NCBI GenBank assembly: GCA_977006965.1
Contig: OZ345382.1
Coordinates: 992,001-1,056,000 of the forward strand
Length of the DNA: 64,000 bases
Reading direction: 5' to 3'
From: Phymatolithon calcareum
Lineage: Eukaryota > Rhodophyta > Florideophyceae > Hapalidiales
The notes beneath the pieces are model-generated. The model saw only the letters and a program-made list of their open reading frames with translations, had not been told where the DNA came from and did no database searches. The first letter of the stretch is position 1, and every line of letters starts with the position of its first letter. A program made the translations under genes and the position numbers. This document shows, in pieces, positions 1 through 10,433 of this stretch.

Positions 1-668
1 CTGGAGAGAGCGGTCACCTCTTTAACCTGCATTCCGCCTTCGCCACAAGAACACTCGAGAAGATGTTTCAGGACGTGAAACGGAAAGTTTTTTGTTGACG
101 GATTTGTCGACTTTATCTCTGAAATTTAGGAACAGCCCAGGAAAGCAATGGGGTTCAGTCTCACTTTGGATTTCGTTCTCAAGAGTAGACCTGAGAGATT
201 TGTCGCTGCACTTCATTCGTTCCTGGTCCTACATTATCTCCGACACTGTATACCATTGTTTCGGGGATGGTGTCTAAATTGTGTCTATGGCTAATTGCAG
301 ACTCGTTTCTTCGTCAGTGGGCAGTTGTTCTTTACGTATCACAGTTGAAATGAAAGCGCTTTGTCAAGAGCGGGCTCTTCTGTTCATGTAGTCTTCTGCG
401 CACAGAAAGGCAATGCAATGATCAAGAACATGTGAGCAAGGAATGCATCTGCATTCACGCACGTGGTACCGTCTCTTCACTTCTATTACTACGGCATTCG
501 AAATTTCTCGAGTGAGCATGTTAATCGATCGGTTGAAACACGCTGAGGGGAAGAACATTCCATCATGGTGCAAGCGCGTGAAGCAAGACATATTTGTCGT
601 GCAAGAAGAGATGTTGCAAGATGCGTCAACTTTACAACATCCAGACATTCAGCCTCTAAACCGCGGAT
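1..668. other. No supported gene (left edge of window)
   Basis: Short frames exist on both strands, for example 443-682 on the plus strand, which would overlap the 3' end of COX17. None resembles a known family or has a convincing start. The 3' untranslated region of COX17 must lie in the right-hand part of this stretch. Confidence 0.4.
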
Positions 669-986
669 CTACTTTACATTGAATCCCTCGTTTCGCAAAC
701 AATCCTTATGTGCATCAATGAGCATTTTACAAGCTTCTTCGCCGTTCAGAACAATGCATTCATCGCGTGCCTTCTTCGTTTCCGGACATGCGCAACAAAT
801 CTTCTTCTTGGGTGTCACATCGTCCACGGCCTGTGGCGAAGGTTGTGCGGCGACGCGCTCCGCAGCACTAGAGGCCACCGGTTCAGCCTCGGCCGTGCGC
901 GAGACAAACATAGCGAAATTGGAAACCGACTCAGGCGCTATGAGCTCACCGCCGGTGGCAGCCAGAACGTTCCCCATATTTGCCAA
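669..986 (-). CDS. COX17: Cytochrome c oxidase copper chaperone COX17
   Basis: This 105-residue protein ends in the COX17 core. The segment KKKICCACPETKKARDECIV carries the copper-binding C64-C65 pair, followed by the twin CX9C arrangement C67/C77 and C86/C96 of the coiled-coil-helix-coiled-coil-helix fold, and it finishes NEGFNVK before a TAG stop. In known homologues the protein carries Cu(I) in the mitochondrial intermembrane space to SCO1 and COX11 for cytochrome oxidase assembly. Typical COX17 has about 60-75 residues. Here about 60 extra N-terminal residues, rich in Ala, Val, Glu and Ser, precede the core with no clear targeting motif. The start at 986 is the first Met in frame; a second Met lies three codons in. 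No methionine lies nearer the core except residue 26. The gene is intronless. Family assignment is very secure; the N-terminal extent is less so. Confidence 0.93.
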   Translation of the reverse strand: MANMGNVLAATGGELIAPESVSNFAMFVSRTAEAEPVASSAAERVAAQPSPQAVDDVTPKKKICCACPETKKARDECIVLNGEEACKMLIDAHKDCLRNEGFNVK

Positions 987-1363
987 CCTCTATTTGTCTC
1001 CGAGTGCTCCGCTTGCTGTTCCGCCCGTCGCTCGCTGGCTGTCTTCGACTTGTCCGGCTGGTAATGTGCGAATCGCGCTTAACGCAGTGTTAGAAATCGG
1101 CAGTCGTTCGCCCCAACGTCGATGTGAATTTGGCCGCCGTCTTTCATCGAGTATTCGCGTGGCGGGCGCCGGTCGACAACACCTGACACTGCCAACACGA
1201 CGCCTCTCATAGTACAAATCGACCAATGGGGTCGTCCAGTGTGTCACAAATATCTCACGGCTTACACCACACCCACACGTGTGTCCAGTGGCATCCCTAA
1301 CGCGTAGGGGCGATATGGTGAAGAGACGGACCCGATCGGACATGTGTGGAAGGACCGATGAAG

Positions 1364-1387
1364 AGGAATGGTGGTTCCACCATTCCT
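1364..1387. repeat. Perfect 11-bp inverted repeat, 2-base loop
   Basis: AGGAATGGTGG at 1364-1374 and its exact complement CCACCATTCCT at 1377-1387 are separated by TT. This could be a cruciform or hairpin, or an operator-like dyad about 380 bp upstream of the COX17 start. Function unknown. Confidence 0.7.
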
Positions 1388-1629
1388 GATTCCAGAATGA
1401 GGAAGGTGCAGCACGAAAGTGGAAGCGAATTTGTGGTAATGGCGCGAAGGGCTATTGCGTGCACTGCAATGGATGATCACTATGATCATCATGGGAGCGA
1501 GAAATGCGGCGCGGAAATAGTTCTCCATGCTCCGCATCTGCGCAGAATCTCGCCGCCAGATGCTGTGGACGAGCGAATGATTGACCGGTAGCGACGGGCA
1601 TCGCTGGCAGATTTCATGCCTCCTCGCGT

Positions 1630-1647
1630 GCGCGCTGGCCAGCGCGC
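1630..1647. repeat. 18-bp perfect palindrome
   Basis: GCGCGCTGGCCAGCGCGC is self-complementary with no spacer. It lies in the GC-rich upstream region of COX17, next to two CACGTG hexamers. It could be a protein-binding dyad or only a product of CpG-rich composition. Confidence 0.6.
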
Positions 1648-3149
1648 GTGACGCGCACCGCGCACGTGCTGCACGTGCAGGAGCCTCATTTACTGCTGCG
1701 GAATTGGGCGTCCTATCTTTCTTATGGCGAGCGCACAGACGGAAGGCAAGCAAGCAAACTGTCGAAGGGCGTGATTGTCTGAGCGCAGGCGAAGTTTCCA
1801 CTGCGCGGATGGCACGTGCACGGTCGGCAGTGCGGCGGTGCAGTAACCGTGGGAGCAGCAGAGAGGCAAATTCTCCTTCCTGCAGGCGAAGTGAGTAGAA
1901 ATTGCACGGAAACTTGCTTGCTGCGCGAAAGATTGAGTAGATCACGTGCGTGCTGGCGGGGTCGCCTAACAGTTTACATCGTGCAGTTCATTTCATGATT
2001 GCGCACTGCGCATGATGACGTGCGTGCTGAAGTGCGTGATGCAACTTTGCATGACTCAAGGAAACTGTCCGGGAAGTCGTTGCAAAATTTGAAGTGCACG
2101 TAACGCATTGTCGCCAAGAAGTCGTCCAGACTGTACTGTATCACAAGACATGTGGTCGCAATCGATTGCATAACAAGCCATCCGTAACCAAATACGCCTT
2201 ATTCAGTTTAATCTTGCCACCACAAGCATGAAGCATGATGATTTGCTTTACAATATTTGGTTCCCCGCTCAGCATCATGGTAGTGTCCCCGGAGCAGAAA
2301 GTGGGTGCGGACGTGAGCGCGGCGCATCACAATGGAAGCGGGTGGCGTTTACAATGTTCGAAATCATTTCATCTCATCTCCTCCGCCGGATCGCCATGTC
2401 GGCGGCACACATGCTGTCCCGTGTCAGTTGTGTCACCCGTCCGTCCGACCATATCTCCTTCAAATCTGATCAATATATGATTGTCGGCAGTAACAAGTTT
2501 GTCCGGTAGCCGCGAAGAGGGTGGTGAAACGGGCAGCAACGTGACAAATTTCCGCGCTCCCGATACAATCCCATTGGCTCGACGACGCATTGAAACCATT
2601 GCCCTAATTTACCTTGTGATCATCTATCACATCCCCCTGCCCCGTGCGTGACATGAAGAAACTATCCGCACGTTCGAGCGCAGCTGCAGCGCTCTCGTCT
2701 TGCCGAGATGTCTTTTGCATACGTTGAATTAAGTCGTCAAGTTGCATTTGAACGTCGACATCAGCGAATAATGAGGTCGTCAAGCGCTGCAGAATGACCG
2801 CGCTCGACGTCGGAGGTCGAAAAGGAAAGATGTCGCGAAGATAAGTGAGGAGAGGAGATGAGAGGTTGATTGTGGCGACGGCGGAATAAAACGCGTTCGA
2901 GGAGGTGCCGTTTTACAGTAACTACCAGTCAAGGTCGTGCGTGGAATCAAAATGAACACGATGCCGCATGCGGTCGTCTGCGTGCGTCATGGCCTTGCTT
3001 CCCGCGTCGCGCGCCCTCATACATTCGCTTGACGGCAGCGCACGTAACGAGGGCGCGAATTCCGCGTGCCCTCCTCGTGCCGCCTGAGTTCGTCCGCCAG
3101 TCTGCAGCATCAAGTGTAGTGTGTGCGGAGCATGATATCGAGATGAGCA

Positions 3150-4430
3150 TCATGTGTCCGCATAGGAAATTATTCATGTACAGTAAAATTACTACATCGG
3201 CTTGAGAACGAAATCATTGAGGTACACATGCTGAACTGTAGTATAGTGTACTGTGTCAACCGCGACGATTGATTTGGCTGACATATATATTCGTCCGTCC
3301 GAATATGCTCCACGCATGATGCGTGCACAGACAGACGGAGAGAAATTCGTATGTGGGAGCCAGAATGAATTGGAGTCGTGCGATGAGCAGATGTCAGTCA
3401 AGTCTACACTCCTCCTCATCTTAGAACGGATCAAGTCACAGGAGTGATGCAGTTATAGTCTACCGTTCAATCTCCTAGCGTTGGCGGCAGCCTCGCGCAG
3501 CAATCAGTAGGACGGACGGTCCGGTGGAGTGGTAGTATTACTGCCGTGGACGACGACGCCAGGCAGCACGCACCACGGCCCGGTACAATCGCGAGCACCT
3601 GTAAGCGCTATACCTCGGCGTACTGTATCGCCTTTGCTCTGCAGTGGACCTACATTCCTACTGTACATTAGGTCTCTGCGCAAGGATGAAACTAATATTT
3701 CGAGATAATCCTATTTTTTCTTCTTATCGACGCCAGGGGCCGCAGGTACTGCCACAAAACCATAACCATACACTGTACTGTACATTACGAAGACTAAACT
3801 TAGTACAGTACAGTACTGTGGAGGGGTACAGTAGTTGTTAGTTAAATCACCTTCAGGTCGCCGAAGCGGAGCTCGGCATGCATGCGCATCTGACGCCGCA
3901 CGGCGCTCGCACGACACCTCGCTGTGCGCGAGTTTTACGTCGATAATTTGCGCGTGCACGAAGAAAATACAGTACAGTACAGTAAATTACCGTAATTTAC
4001 TAAGCTCAACTTACGCTATTGTATCAAGCAACCCTTTGAAGGGAGGTACAGTACATGCGTACAGCAGAAGACACAATTCACGTTGTGCATGAATGTTATA
4101 CTGTAGTTGTGGAACCATGTTATGTCGTACTCGTACCTTCATGCCAGAGCAGCAGCACAATTCAGCTCGTTGTACTACTCATTCATTATCCACTGTACTA
4201 TACCGTACAACTCACCATGAAATTCTCCCATGTCGTACTCTGCAATACTGTACTGTCCAGTACAATACTGTACCTTCATGCATGCATCTGCATTCACACA
4301 ATTCATCTTGTTGCTCCCATTGAACAATCATGGTACAGTATCTATCGTACTCCAGTACAGTAGTACCAAGCATTCCCCTACTACCGACTTCACCACTAAG
4401 CTACAGTAGCCCAGACATCTGGTACTGCTC
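3150..4430. repeat. Cluster of the pentamer ACAGT/ACTGT (TACAGTA, TACTGTAC)
   Basis: Short runs of the pentanucleotide appear on both strands: near 3770-3785, 3800-3840, 3968-3985, 4046-4056, 4094-4104, 4191-4202, 4244-4275 and 4330-4380. Some are phased three-unit repeats, as in the run at about 3968. By eye there are more than 15 copies of TACAGT or ACTGTA in roughly 800 bp, where chance would give less than one. Similar motifs recur more sparsely near 6210, 6475, 7145, 7190, 18835, 18890, 62430 and 63475. No gene is supported inside the cluster. Confidence 0.75.
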
Positions 4431-5224
4431 TCAACTAGCTTGCGCAACAATTAAGTTAACCTGTTGACGTGCAATTCACGAGTGTGATATTATAGTTTAA
4501 TTTCAGCACTCTGTCCCCGCTCCCTTCCCTTCCCTGCCCTGCCCTTCCGAAAACTCGTGCAGTCCCTTTCTGCATCCATCGATCCTAGAGTTGTCCGCAC
4601 GGCGCCGCGAGCCCGCGTCATCACGCGTCCCATCCGCGCGTCCGCTTCCCACACCGTATTTAACCTGCTTGCCAATTTTCAATGTTTCTCCGCTTTCCGT
4701 CCGCTCGCTCATCAACCGCTCGTGCATCACGCGCATTATGTCGTCGCCACTCAAGAAACCCCCTGTATGACCGCACGGCTGCATATGCGTGTGGCGGCGG
4801 AAGCGGACAAGGATCGTGTCGCCCGCACGATCTGCAGCGCTATCTCGTGCTTCTGGGACGCGCGGGCGATGACGATTGGCCGTCGGCGCTTTGTGTGCTA
4901 TGGAGGCGCGAACGAGATGTGATCTGTGGAAACAAGACGCTGCCTCAACCCCGCCGTCCACCCCTTCTGCCTCTTGTCCGTTGCATTTCCACTCTTGTGT
5001 GTACACGGCATGCATGCACGGTCTCTACCAACGGTGCTTTAGCGGATGACATGAATTTCAGGGTGGATGTTTGCAAAAGGATGAAATAATATTGTGTAGT
5101 TGGTTCTTTATTGCGCTTATAGACAGGGCGCTTGCATGCGCAAAGTGTATTTACAATTCATGCGAAACGGGGGCACCACGATAATAAGAAAGAGTTCACA
5201 AACCGCGAATAATGCATGCAACAG
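4431..5224. other. Intergenic, mixed composition; overlapping unsupported frames
   Basis: Frames of 121-170 codons overlap on both strands between 4503 and 5089. None has a recognised domain, and all coincide with a GC-rich patch opened by a CCCT-rich pyrimidine tract at 4513-4550. They are treated as composition artefacts. The 3' end of the zinc finger gene should lie near 5100-5224. Confidence 0.4.
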
Positions 5225-6154
5225 TCACTCCGAAGACGAAGCGCTCGGTTCAAACAAGGTAGCCGCAGCAGGGACAGCCACAACAGGATGCACCTTTGCA
5301 GCATGCCGTGTGGCATGACTGCGTGTACCAAAGTAAAGATCACAATGATCACACTTAAAGTTCTTCTCCTTCAAATGCATGATACGCACATGTTTCGCCA
5401 AATTGAACGCCTTACTGAACGCCGCTTCACACTGTTCACATTTGAAATTTCTCAAACGATGATGCACAGCATTCACATGATCCACAAGATGTGACCGACT
5501 TCCAAACCGACTGTTACAAGACTCGTCCTCCGTACATCGAAACGGTCGTTCCTTGTTATGCACAATACGCACATGACGACTCAAATGATTCGCCTTTCCA
5601 AACAAACTAGTACATCCCTGTACCGCACACTTGAACGGACGATTCGCATTCCTCGACACTCCGCGAACACGCGTCACAGACTGCAAACGCGGACACGGCG
5701 GACAATATCGCGGTCGACGAATAACAAATTGCGCAAACGCCTTTTCGTACAACGCCGCCATACTGGACGGCGGTGAACACGATGAAGATACTGAGAGCGG
5801 CATCTCCGACACTCGTCGAGCGCCGAGCGCGTCTCTCGATGATGTTGAACTACCCTCCAGTGCGACACGATATTCCCGCTTCCTCAAGCGGGTTCTTCCT
5901 TCCTTCGTCTCCTCCTTCTCTTCCTCGTCCTTCTTCTTCTTCTTCGTCAACTCTAGTTTCAAGACTGAGTATCTCTCGCTGAATTCCACAGACGCCACAA
6001 GTGAAGACGTAAGTTTAACGCAGGCTCGGCGACAAGTCAAGTTGTGGGAAGATGTACACACAAGCGGCTGCTTTATGCGGAGGAGAAACACGGCGCGCGT
6101 GGCTGCACGCCGCGAGCGCGGACTGGAGCACACGGCGCATGAAACAGCACACAT
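5225..6154 (-). CDS. C2H2 zinc finger protein, four fingers
   Basis: The frame holds 309 codons and encodes four consecutive classical fingers. Finger 1 is C176-x4-C181-x12-H194-x4-H199. Finger 2 is C207-x5-C213-x12-H226-x4-H231. Finger 3 is C239-x2-C242-x12-H255-x4-H260. Finger 4 is C268-x2-C271-x12-H284-x4-H289. Linkers of the N/K-E-R/K-P/N-F type join them, giving a TFIIIA-like sequence-specific DNA- or RNA-binding array, presumably nuclear. A short Ala/Ser-rich tail follows. Upstream of the fingers is a Lys/Glu-rich stretch (residues 71-90) and low-complexity sequence. The Met at residue 118 (position 5803, MPLSVSSS) or at 132 (5761, MAALYEKAFAQF) may be the true start, which would give a protein of 178-192 residues. 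The target is unknown. The four fingers are secure and the start is not. Confidence 0.85.
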   Translation of the reverse strand: MCAVSCAVCSSPRSRRAATRAVFLLRIKQPLVCTSSHNLTCRRACVKLTSSLVASVEFSERYSVLKLELTKKKKKDEEEKEETKEGRTRLRKREYRVALEGSSTSSRDALGARRVSEMPLSVSSSCSPPSSMAALYEKAFAQFVIRRPRYCPPCPRLQSVTRVRGVSRNANRPFKCAVQGCTSLFGKANHLSRHVRIVHNKERPFRCTEDESCNSRFGSRSHLVDHVNAVHHRLRNFKCEQCEAAFSKAFNLAKHVRIMHLKEKNFKCDHCDLYFGTRSHATRHAAKVHPVVAVPAAATLFEPSASSSE

Positions 6155-6213
6155 ACAAACGATTGGACATGTTGGCTGTCACGCTGTCACGTATACGTGT
6201 AGCCGATACTGTA

Positions 6214-6611
6214 CAGTCAGACCTCGATAACTGGAACCTCTTTTTTAGAATAACCTCGGTTAGCAGCATAATCGAGTGCTCCACGAATACCGTATCAGCC
6301 TAAATTTAACGAAAATTAAAGGATTCTAGAATATTTGATAGGAGCATTACTTCATGTTCGAGGTCACGGGGCATACTTTAAATTTTGTTATAATTTTGTT
6401 TAGCGTACACGGAGCATAACCTCACTCGTAGAATACTGTAAGTACTTTTCATGTTTCTCCTGCCATTGGCATACAGTACAGTAGAATATGGCTACTGTTC
6501 GGCACACGTGTGATCCAAAACTTATGATTCAAAATTCGACTTGAGAATAACCTCGATTTTGAGAATATTGGACCATTCCACATTGCCCATGCATTTATCG
6601 AGGTCTGACTG
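6214..6611. mobile_element. Pogo/Tigger-like MITE with 17-bp TIRs and TA duplication
   Basis: CAGTCAGACCTCGATAA at 6214-6230 is matched by its exact complement at 6595-6611, and TA flanks both ends (6212-6213 and 6612-6613). The CAGT...CCTCGATA terminus resembles pogo/Tigger elements of the Tc1/mariner superfamily. Internal copies of the AATAACCTC motif near 6248, 6411 and 6546 look like subterminal binding repeats. At 398 bp, with no transposase frame, it is non-autonomous. It lies just upstream of the zinc finger gene, whose longest frame begins 60 bp away. Confidence 0.85.
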
Positions 6612-6613
6612 TA

Positions 6614-7213
6614 TGTGCAAGACGCGCTCCCCACCACTTGCTTGCAACATCATGACACAAAATGGGTTCACACCCATTCGAACAGACGAGGCAGCGCGGG
6701 CGACGCTTCCGGATTCATACTGTACCGGGTTCAACACTGTTCCGTCGCGCAAGCAGGGAGGGGCTGTCGAGGCATTCCGCCGCCAGAGTGATCGTGGCGC
6801 GCCCCAGACACACACACTCACACGATGCCGCTTCGCGACGCCCTATTGCCGCCCGGCGCGTGTCCAGCCGGCCACGAGGGGTTCCACGCCCCGCGGGGCG
6901 GGCCGCGGACCGGGGACTGGTGAGCTAGGGTAATTTGTCCGGATTCAAGTCGTATATGACGCGTAATTATTCAAGGGAACTGGAGGTACACGCGGTCGCT
7001 CTATTGGACGACTGGTCAGGTTCCACGCGCTACCGTACATTATCCTGTGTGCGCGTTCACGACACACGTGTGGGCAAAAGAAGGTAAATGTTTCACACTT
7101 GGTATTATACGTACCTGCCGAAGGACAGGGGTCATATGCATAAGTTTACTGTACATACAGTAAGTTCACACATTGTCTCTTCCGACTTACAGTACGTCTG
7201 TGAAGGGTAATAA
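6614..7213. other. Intergenic; GC-rich patch then AT-rich sequence
   Basis: The frames at 6541-6933 fall in a CpG-rich patch (strongest at 6830-6930) and partly translate the MITE terminus, so no gene is supported. TACTGTAC-type motifs occur at 7143-7160 and 7187. Confidence 0.4.
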
Positions 7214-7264
7214 GACTACGCCAGGGGATAGTAATCTTATATATTACTATCCCCTGACTACGCC
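7214..7264. repeat. 33-bp palindromic insert flanked by 9-bp direct repeats
   Basis: AGGGGATAGTAAT (7223-7235), a 7-base loop CTTATAT, and the exact complement at 7243-7255 form a perfect 13-bp stem. Immediately outside, GACTACGCC occurs at 7214-7222 and again at 7256-7264 in the same orientation. The arrangement looks like a tiny insertion with a 9-bp target duplication, although template switching could also make it. Confidence 0.8.
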
Positions 7265-8780
7265 CATGTTATGTGCGTTCGAAGCGAAATTTTACCATAG
7301 TTCGACGGTGCCATTCTTCTGACTCTCAATGCTAGCTTGCTTTCCACAGCGGATAATCTGCCAACTCATCCTCCGTTCTGTCGAGTAGGTCACGGACCCC
7401 GTCCCATCGCTGTGACTAAACAGTGCACGAATGTCATGAGCTCTCGTTCTATTGCACCACTGGAGATTGTATTCTGACTTAGATGCTGTTGCCCCCAACA
7501 CAAATTCAATCATGATGTGTCCACATTGTCTTTCCGTATTGCCTTGCAGTCCCTTTAGCTTCTATCAGGGGTTGTCGACCAGTCAAGATCGATCATGCAC
7601 AGCATAGCCAGTGCGCCGAATCAACTTCTCCCACGAATTCGACCTTACTCTGGGAAAGTGTATCTATGAATATCACTCGTGGGAACGTGAAAATGTCAGT
7701 GGATGCTCCAAGGAAATTCCATCGTATTACACTGCCTATTTCGCAGAACAGTGAAGCATCTCTCTGGGGTTGAGAGATGGCATTGTTTTTCCACAGTCGC
7801 ATCCCTGAGAGGCAGTGCACTCGGAGATCACGGGTAGTCCAAACTCCACGGATCATGTCGTTGAACCAAAGAAGAAGAAACACCTGCACATTGTCCATAT
7901 CGACCAAACTGGGCGATATTCTCGATAGCAGCCATACTTGGTAAGGTTTACTGTAATCGAGTGCAGCGAATTGTTGCCAATTGGTACTTCCTCGATATAC
8001 TGCGACAATAGTAGTAGTAGCTCACCGAAATGAGGGACATGAATTGGCATTGTGATGCTCTGCACAAATTCAACATAGAGTTCCATGAAAGATATGACGA
8101 TGCAGGTGCAGGTACAGGTGCTAGTACAGTTTCGTTTTGGAGTGTAAATCAAACCGCTCTTGGCTTCATACGCGACTCCTTATCGTTTGGTGACTGCATT
8201 GCCATAACCATTTTTGACACGCTTATTTTTTTAAAAAAACCCAGTCTTCCAAATATACGGACAAGACTTCCTCAGGCGCTATCCACAATAGAATAGCTCT
8301 TATCATACTATTTTATTGTCCCCACTTGTTGAGGCTTACAAAGCTATAATTACGTTTATTCTCTTCTACTTTTTGTATCGCACAGCTTACTCCCTGTTAC
8401 CAAATTGAAAGCACACTTCTCATTTACCTGCCTCTTGTCCTGAAACCATTTCAAGCGAAACAAATCTTGTGTTTCCACGGCCCGCGAGTCTTGTTCAAAC
8501 TCGCAAAATAGAAAGTGGAGATCTACACCTGTGCGCTCCCGATCCATCGCCGTATGTGAGTTTTCGGCATCTCGATCATTATCTGTGGAGTGTGTAAACC
8601 AAACCCCCTCAAAAATATACTTGTGTTTAAGTTACTAGACCTATTTACATCGGAACAACGTATTTCCACTGTTCGTGGAGAGTGGTATAGTAGTGGTCTT
8701 TCCCAAGTGCCCCAGATAGAAGTAATTTACTCAAGTTTGATAAATTATTTCGAATAATTACACACTAAAATGATATTGCG
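7265..8780 (-). other. Unrecognised, possibly decayed coding DNA (minus strand)
   Basis: Minus-strand frames at 7292-7513, 7593-7907 and 8356-8547 have fairly protein-like composition, for example the stretch around 7650-7890 rich in W, F and charged residues. They are broken by stops and shifts, have no recognised domain, and may be an old pseudogene. No intact gene can be supported. Confidence 0.25.
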
Positions 8781-8784
8781 CTAG

Positions 8785-10429
8785 TGTCTATGTGACGAAC
8801 ACCCTCAATTGAGGGAATTTCCCTCAATTGAGGGTGGATTTAAAAGCTCAAAAACGTTTGTGAAAAGAATGCGGAACAGTTTTTTAGCGCCAGATTCGAA
8901 AAGCGGACCTTTTGTTCTTGGTGGGGAGTACCCCTTTTACTACCTTAAAACCGCGTCGTTCGCCGGTAGGAACGAAAATCTGTTGGTCACTCAGAAAAAA
9001 CACATCTGCCATGCCTCGAGAAAAAGACCCGCGCCGAGTGGTCGGTGCAGCCGTACACACCAAAGCAACATCATTAACAAGTCTCGCAGAGTGCTGCCGA
9101 CTATACGGAGCTTTTTACAAGTCAAAAAAGGTTAACGGCACTGTTCAAGAGGTGCACGTTGATGAAATCAGGGTCGCTCGAACACGTCACTTCGCTCGAA
9201 ATGGGTCCTTGTTCAGAAACCAATCGAGAAGACTAAGATTAAGACTATCAAGATTGTTAATGTCAAGGCAGGGAAGGCTGAAGAAGGCGCTCATTCCTCT
9301 CGAATGGTTGTATCGAGTCCCAGCAGGCAAAATTCTGTACCTCGAACGCCGGCTTACAGTACTCGCGGTCGAACATCTTCTTCGCCAAACGCCGAGTTCC
9401 CCGTTCAGTATGAACCACACTCTCGACAGAAGGCAACGCAAACCTACCATACAGTCAACGGGAGCTCTGAACGCCCTCTTGCGGGCTCTCTCGCCTACAA
9501 CCTGCATGGTTCTTGGGAAAATAATGGCAAGAGGAGCTTGATATCATTGCACGAGACTGTGCGCAGAGTATATTTGCTCATGAAGTGCCACGGTTCGAGC
9601 GCCAAGTTCTATCTCCAGTTGGGGGAAGGATTCCCGGTCAGTTCTGGAAAGTTCGCACTATAAACGGAGAAGTTATATCCGAGAATGGTGGCATCGGGTT
9701 CCACACACCGTACGATTCCTTCATGACTATGTTTCGCCGAGTGCACCTGCGAACAATTCTTGCTTTGGCATCCGCTAAGCTGAAACGAATAGGAACAATG
9801 GAGGCTAAGATATTCGGAATACTCGTCCTCATGAGTTGGGCGCAAAGAGATTTATGGAAGTCTTCCATGGGGAACAAGTATATCCTCGCTCCTTCATTTT
9901 CAAACAGTGGGATGACCACAGCCAGATTCTCCGAGTACCTCCTGTGCGTCACATTCACGGTGTAACCAAGTGAACAAGGGACTATGTTGTCCGTACAGTA
10001 TCGGTAGGCGCTCGTTCAGCAAGGCGCCATGTCCCCCCGGATTCATTTTGCCTCGCGCAATATTCATCGATGTTCTTTGCTCCAAGGGCGGTGTTGAAAC
10101 CCACTTAACTCCCCCGAAGATAGAAAGTAAGCCACAAGTGGCATGATGACTACTTTAGCGGTTCAAAACAACTGCAGAGTCTGACAAGTCAAGGAATTAA
10201 CCCTCGTGTTCTCATCATGTTATGGACTTGCTGGCGCCGCAATCAACATATGTGGCACTTCAACTGGTAGAAACTGTTTTGCTAAGCATGTTGAACACAT
10301 CCATGAGCTTGATGCGTTTGATGAGCCTAATAATGAGTAGCTTTCGTTGGCAAAAAATAAATGATTCTCATTCCCTCAATTGAGGGAAAAGTGCCCCTCA
10401 ATTGAGGGAAAATTCCCGTCACATAGACA
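8785..10429 (+). mobile_element. piggyBac-like element 1, internally deleted
   Basis: The terminal inverted repeat is TGTCTATGTGACG (8785-8797; complement at 10417-10429), with CTAG on both sides (8781-8784 and 10430-10433). Each end carries two copies of the palindrome CCCTCAATTGAGGG: 8802-8815 and 8821-8834 on the left, 10373-10386 and 10395-10408 on the right. The interior matches two other elements at 32757 and 38620. It encodes remnants of a transposase whose middle section resembles piggyBac (DDE_Tnp_1_7). Length is 1645 bp, with most of the catalytic region missing. Confidence 0.8.
9011..10341 (+). pseudogene. Broken transposase of piggyBac-like element 1
   Basis: The frame opens with MPREKDPRRVVGAAVHTKAT at 9011, the same start seen in element 2, and runs about 90 residues before frameshifts. 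After about 9660 the frame holding the conserved block appears (as in KIFGILVLMSWAQRDLWKSS). The end, near 10219-10341, encodes a Cys/His-rich tail (CYGLAGAAINICGTSTGRNC then KHVEHIHELD) that probably corresponds to the zinc-ribbon tail of piggyBac transposases. The catalytic aspartate region is deleted and no product is expected. Confidence 0.7.
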
Positions 10430-10433
10430 CTAG

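Larger units (their letters stand above)
987..3149. other. GC-rich intergenic DNA upstream of COX17
   Basis: No supported gene. Long overlapping frames between 990 and 1945 on the minus strand are Arg/Ala/Ser-rich and match nothing, which is typical of GC-rich non-coding DNA. The stretch should hold the COX17 promoter. Short palindromes are concentrated at 1364-1387, 1472-1490 (GATGATCA, 3-base loop) and 1630-1647, and CACGTG E-box-like hexamers occur twice near 1663-1678. Confidence 0.4.

Noticed and set aside
1262-1945. 227-codon minus-strand open frame upstream of COX17
   Set aside because: Arg/Ala/Ser-rich, no domain, overlapped by frames of similar quality on both strands in a GC-rich patch.
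4503-5089. Overlapping frames of 121-170 codons on both strands
   Set aside because: None is protein-like or has a known domain, and they share the same GC-rich patch, so composition explains them.
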